DNA of 9,464 bases from Desulfobulbaceae bacterium. GTDB taxonomy: Bacteria > Desulfobacterota > Desulfobulbia > Desulfobulbales > Desulfobulbaceae. Made by a program: the position numbers and the translations under genes. The DNA lies in assembly GCA_030633145.1 (NCBI GenBank), contig DAOVTM010000137.1, positions 1-9,464 of the forward strand. Reading direction: 5' to 3'. Under the pieces are notes generated by a model that saw only the letters and a list, made by a program, of their open reading frames with translations, had not been told where the DNA came from and searched no databases. This document shows positions 7,901-9,464 of the stretch, in pieces. How positions within the stretch are numbered: position 1 is the first letter of the stretch; the number at the start of each line of letters is the position of its first letter.

Positions 7901-8977
7901 ACCCTGCAATTTTGCGTGGCCGACACCGGCATCGGCATGACCCCGGAGCAGCAGGCCAAACTGTTTCAATCGTTCAGCCAGGCAGACAGTTCCACCACCC
8001 GTAAATTTGGTGGAACCGGCCTGGGGCTATCCATCAGTAAAAAACTGGTCGAGCTTATGGGCGGCACTATTTGGGTGGAGAGTGAGGCCGGTAAGGGATC
8101 CAGCTTTATCTTTACCCTGTCGCTAGCTTTCGGCGATGTTGATCAGATTGCGGCAGAGCAGGCAGCAGCCAAAGAACATACCGGCTTGCGGGGTGCAAAA
8201 ATTTTGCTGGTGGAGGATAACGAACTGAATCAGGAACTGGCAACATCGTTACTTATGCGTGAAGGCATGAAGGTGACCCCGGTCTGGAATGGTCAGGAGG
8301 CTCTGGATATCCTGCAAACAGAGCAATTTGACGGAGTGTTAATGGATGTACAGATGCCGATCATGGACGGCTATGCTGCGACCAGGGCGATTAGAAAACT
8401 ACCGAAATTCAGTGACCTTCCCATCCTTGCCATGACCGCCAACGTCATGACCGGCGACAGGGAAAAGGCTGAAGCATCAGGCATGAATGACCATATCGGC
8501 AAGCCGTTTAATCAGCAGGAGATGCTCAATACCATGGCTCGTTGGATTACTCCGGCAAAATCAGTTAATGCTGCGGAATCGCGCGATGTCACAGAACAGA
8601 GAGAGCAGCCCACCGGAGCCTTTGAGGATATTGCCGGTTTAGATGTTGAAACCGGGTTGGCAATCTGCCTGAATGATCCTGAACTCTACCGGCAAATGCT
8701 TCTTCTGTTCTCCGATAGTCAGGGTGATTTTAAGCAGGATTTCAGAGCGGCGCAACAGGATGACGACCCCAATGCCTCCACCCGTTTAGCGCATACCCTC
8801 AAGGGAAATGCTGCCAATATCGGAGCTAGCGGAGTCGCAAAGGCTGCCCGGCAATTGGAAATAGCTTGCGAAAAGGGAGGCAGGGGTAAGGAGATTACTG
8901 AGCCATTGCAACAGGTGGCTGCTGAACTTGAACCGCTCCTTGCCGGGCTGGATCGTTTTTTTTATCGAAAGAGATAA
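4913..8977 (+). CDS. BvgS-like hybrid sensor kinase: two periplasmic binding-protein domains, two PAS, HisKA, ATPase, receiver, Hpt
   Basis: A signal peptide (1-28, ending VMAA) leads to two tandem SBP_bac_3/Venus-flytrap domains (about 45-278 and 289-519), each opening with LTxxExxW. One membrane segment follows (532-552), then a coiled coil, PAS 1 (about 588-694) with Cys630, Cys641 and Cys644 (PCPYC), and PAS 2 (about 711-824). The kinase core has H855 (NMSHEIRTPMN), N968/N972, DTGIG (1004-1008) and GGTGLG (1033-1038). The receiver is complete (E1101/D1102, D1145, T1175, K1197), and the Hpt has H1294 in AHTLKGN. This domain order is that of BvgS/EvgS kinases, where periplasmic domains sense small ligands and phosphate passes His-Asp-His to a separate regulator; here no such regulator is in the window. 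The final residues (DRFFYRKR) are read through an eight-T tract and may result from a frameshift; see the tail at 8964-9251. Confidence 0.95.
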   Translation: MNQTLVYIRNLLLILWLVCTTANMVMAASEQETPPPVQETTAVPLTPEEKTWISQHPDFTLSGHLLPPYVLHEKGKVSGYIVELLQAVSDQVGLKPKSHIDTTEAMNKGLRNGTIDVGMVQVYSAERDEWLEYSEVSVPIVLALFARTERTDIADLASLKGKTIATIKGNGLNGIIKKYLPEAIVVQVDEYADLFSVVSSGKVDATILEQQTAGFYLRQNFITNVHAVTTVQFGDQPTLQAHYFAVRQELPILKSILDKGLSHLSITQKNRIWNRWFGSKEPAVNPLQLTAKEQAWLHKHPIVRVPVINFPPYIYWENGAQGVFVEILDLTARNAGFQVDYSQQMDRNEGLEAVRKHEEFDLIPGVERTPEREKNFGFPKNKRRFPLVIFTRDKEKGIYGLDALAGKTVAIEKNGVLAELLSRRFPKIKLLSFDTTADALEEVSSGQATAYVGALAIAQHHIGTLGLNNLKVAADSGLDDLQLGVAVRKDWPELISIINKGRAAITPEERNAIFRKHFVIEVNKAVDYRNFWRWLLGLALFFAFILFWVYLLKRKVAQRTAELQQHQEHLETLVDERTVELKLTQARSQTILDGISESGEGLLIVEADYRISYMNPVMIDWFGEQTDKNCYRSLAGLEQPCPYCQIESVVQQGETVTYQPTIVDGRTFEIVATPIGNPDGAISKMEIIRDITERKQNEAKIEELSDRLQKITDRVPGMVYQFEQHADGSTNFPYVSDTVSDLFGVSPEEAQEDAANIFAVVHPDDLDTFMTSIQESTNTLSAWQCEFRAYNKEGKVRWFFGNSLPESSADGSVLWHGLVTDITEQKKMEQQLIDAQQEAEAASQAKSEFLANMSHEIRTPMNAIIGMSQLALQTDLKPEQENYINKVHFSAEVLLGIINDILDFSKIEAGKLEIELIDFNLQSVFDHLATLIEFKAEGQGLELGVGIAANVPKVFKGDPLRLGQILINLANNAVKFTSEGKVTISAELIEQQQNTATLQFCVADTGIGMTPEQQAKLFQSFSQADSSTTRKFGGTGLGLSISKKLVELMGGTIWVESEAGKGSSFIFTLSLAFGDVDQIAAEQAAAKEHTGLRGAKILLVEDNELNQELATSLLMREGMKVTPVWNGQEALDILQTEQFDGVLMDVQMPIMDGYAATRAIRKLPKFSDLPILAMTANVMTGDREKAEASGMNDHIGKPFNQQEMLNTMARWITPAKSVNAAESRDVTEQREQPTGAFEDIAGLDVETGLAICLNDPELYRQMLLLFSDSQGDFKQDFRAAQQDDDPNASTRLAHTLKGNAANIGASGVAKAARQLEIACEKGGRGKEITEPLQQVAAELEPLLAGLDRFFYRKR

Positions 8978-9251
8978 ATCACCCATCATAGAAACAGACA
9001 CTGAACAGACAACCGCTTTACTTGGACAGCTCAAAAAACTGCTGCCGCAACATAATCTCAGCAAATTACAGGCTGCGATTGCAAACCAGGATTTCACCCT
9101 TACTGTTGATGAGCTGGATGCTATTATTTTTACAGGAGGGAAGTGTGTTACAAAAGAAAATATTTCAGGGAAAAAAGGTAGGGTGCATTTTATGCACCGG
9201 CAAGGATCTGGCTTAATAAAAAAGTGTCAACCGGGACATGAAGGATGTTAA
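8964..9251 (+). pseudogene. Displaced C-terminal tail of gene 3 in the +1 frame (probable frameshift remnant)
   Basis: Just after the T tract at 8956-8963 the frame that is +1 to gene 3 stays open to the TAA at 9249-9251. It encodes IERDKSPIIETDTEQTTALL, then further leucine-rich helical sequence (GQLKKLLPQHNL, then ELDAII). This looks like real protein, and kinases of this class often carry a leucine-rich helical tail after the Hpt. With seven rather than eight Ts, gene 3 would read LDRFFIERDKSP and continue without a stop. From about 9140 the translation loses that character and runs into a palindromic repeat (9182-9198), so the true end may have been lost there. No independent start or ribosome binding site is evident. 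Alternatives are a sequencing error in the T run or a slippage site. Confidence 0.5.
9182..9198. repeat. GTAGGGTGCAT-type short palindrome
   Basis: GGTGCAT (9182-9188) and ATGCACC (9192-9198) are perfect 7-bp arms around TTT, preceded by GGTAG. Short repeats of the form GTAGGGTGC...GCACC are common interspersed elements in many bacteria, by memory. It lies inside the +1-frame tail of gene 3 and probably marks where that coding sequence was interrupted. No U-tract follows, so it is not a convincing terminator. Confidence 0.55.
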
Positions 9252-9340
9252 AATATGCGTTACATCTGCTTGTATCTGCGGCAAAAAAAGTCAAGCACGG
9301 AAAATTATTACTTTACCATGAACACCAATAGCTAAATGTT
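9252..9340 (+). other. Intergenic region before the terminal gene, no clear signals
   Basis: Between the end of the gene 3 tail and the last gene there is an AT-rich spacer. I see no convincing -35/-10 pair, no terminator and no RNA gene. A weak inverted repeat (TGCTTG 9267-9272, CAAGCA 9292-9297) has a 19-nt loop and could be chance. A 27-codon frame from ATG 9238 (starting MKDVKICVTS, ending at 9321) has no ribosome binding site and no family resemblance. Confidence 0.4.
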
Positions 9341-9350
9341 ATGAACACCA
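9318..9350 (+). repeat. Duplicated start-like sequence (ATGAACACCA twice)
   Basis: ATGAACACCA occurs at 9318-9327 and again at 9341-9350, separated by 13 bp. The second copy opens the signal-peptide gene at the window end. The first opens a five-codon reading frame (MNTNS) that stops at 9333-9335, five bases before the second ATG. It could be a small tandem duplication of the gene's start, or a tiny leader. Neither ATG has a clear Shine-Dalgarno sequence. Confidence 0.5.
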
Positions 9351-9464
9351 CTCGCTCAATACAATCGTTAATCCGCAAGGAAATCCCTTATCATCTTTGT
9401 TTTGCCCTGACACTGACCTGGCTGCTAATCGGTTCCATTGCCCAGGGATTTGCCCAAAATCAAA
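9341..9464 (+). CDS. Partial exported or membrane protein, N-terminus only
   Basis: The reading frame opens at ATG 9341 and is cut by the window end after 41 codons. It starts MNTTRSIQSLIRKE, followed by a hydrophobic stretch (roughly residues 19-33, CFALTLTWLLIGSIA) and a small-residue region AQGFAQ. This is a typical signal peptide or signal anchor with a possible cleavage site after FA. Gene 3 begins in a similar way, so another binding-protein-type sensor or a partner solute-binding protein is plausible, but nothing beyond the export signal can be seen. The ribosome binding site is weak or absent; the start is preferred because it directly gives the positively charged N-terminus and hydrophobic core. 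Confidence 0.65.
   Translation, partial: MNTTRSIQSLIRKEIPYHLCFALTLTWLLIGSIAQGFAQNQ

Noticed and set aside
9022..9216. Plus-strand 64-codon frame after gene 3
   Set aside because: It overlaps the better-looking +1-frame tail of gene 3, has no ribosome binding site, and its end is read through a palindromic repeat.
1..9464. CRISPR array, tRNA, rRNA or riboswitch
   Set aside because: No regularly spaced direct repeats, cloverleaf or rRNA-like sequence was seen on either strand; the repeats present are a few dispersed palindromes and one inverted 29-bp pair.

Overview
This window looks like chromosomal DNA of a Gram-negative bacterium with many sensory kinases and many short palindromic repeats. 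Base composition is moderate (slightly under half G+C, judged by eye). Large BvgS-like and Cache/GAF hybrid kinases next to GTTCCCACGC-type palindromes recall large-genome Desulfobacterota (Desulfobulbales, including cable-bacteria relatives) or Thiotrichales-like Gammaproteobacteria. That placement is an impression from style, not a result.

Layout: positions 1-291 hold no supportable gene. They contain two nested-style palindromes (18-33, 42-65) and then what looks like a 176-bp miniature inverted-repeat element (90-265). That element has 24-bp near-perfect terminal inverted repeats and an 8-bp direct repeat (ATACTAAC) on both sides, and it sits 26 bp before the first gene. Genes 1 and 2 (292-1404, 1459-4788) form a probable two-gene operon. 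Gene 1 is a soluble receiver-histidine kinase protein. Gene 2 is a membrane hybrid kinase with a double-Cache-like sensor, GAF, kinase core and two receivers, the second having Glu in place of the phospho-acceptor Asp. The 124-bp gap after gene 2 carries a second copy of the palindrome plus a 29-bp repeat that is an exact inverted copy of one inside the upstream element. Gene 3 (4913-8977) is a BvgS-type kinase: signal peptide, two periplasmic binding-protein domains, one membrane segment, two PAS domains, kinase core, receiver and Hpt. Its last codons run through an eight-T tract, and a plausible continuation of the protein lies in the +1 frame just downstream, so the gene may be frameshifted. 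Positions 8978-9340 hold that displaced tail, a short hairpin repeat and a duplicated start-like sequence. The window ends inside a fourth gene (9341 onward) that begins with a signal peptide.

How the genes may work together: all three complete proteins are phosphorelay components, all on the + strand, and none carries a DNA-binding, GGDEF, EAL or other output domain. Gene 2 has receivers but no Hpt; gene 3 has an Hpt; gene 1 has a free N-terminal receiver. A relay between them is possible, with the final output encoded outside the window. This is inference from domain content and gene order.
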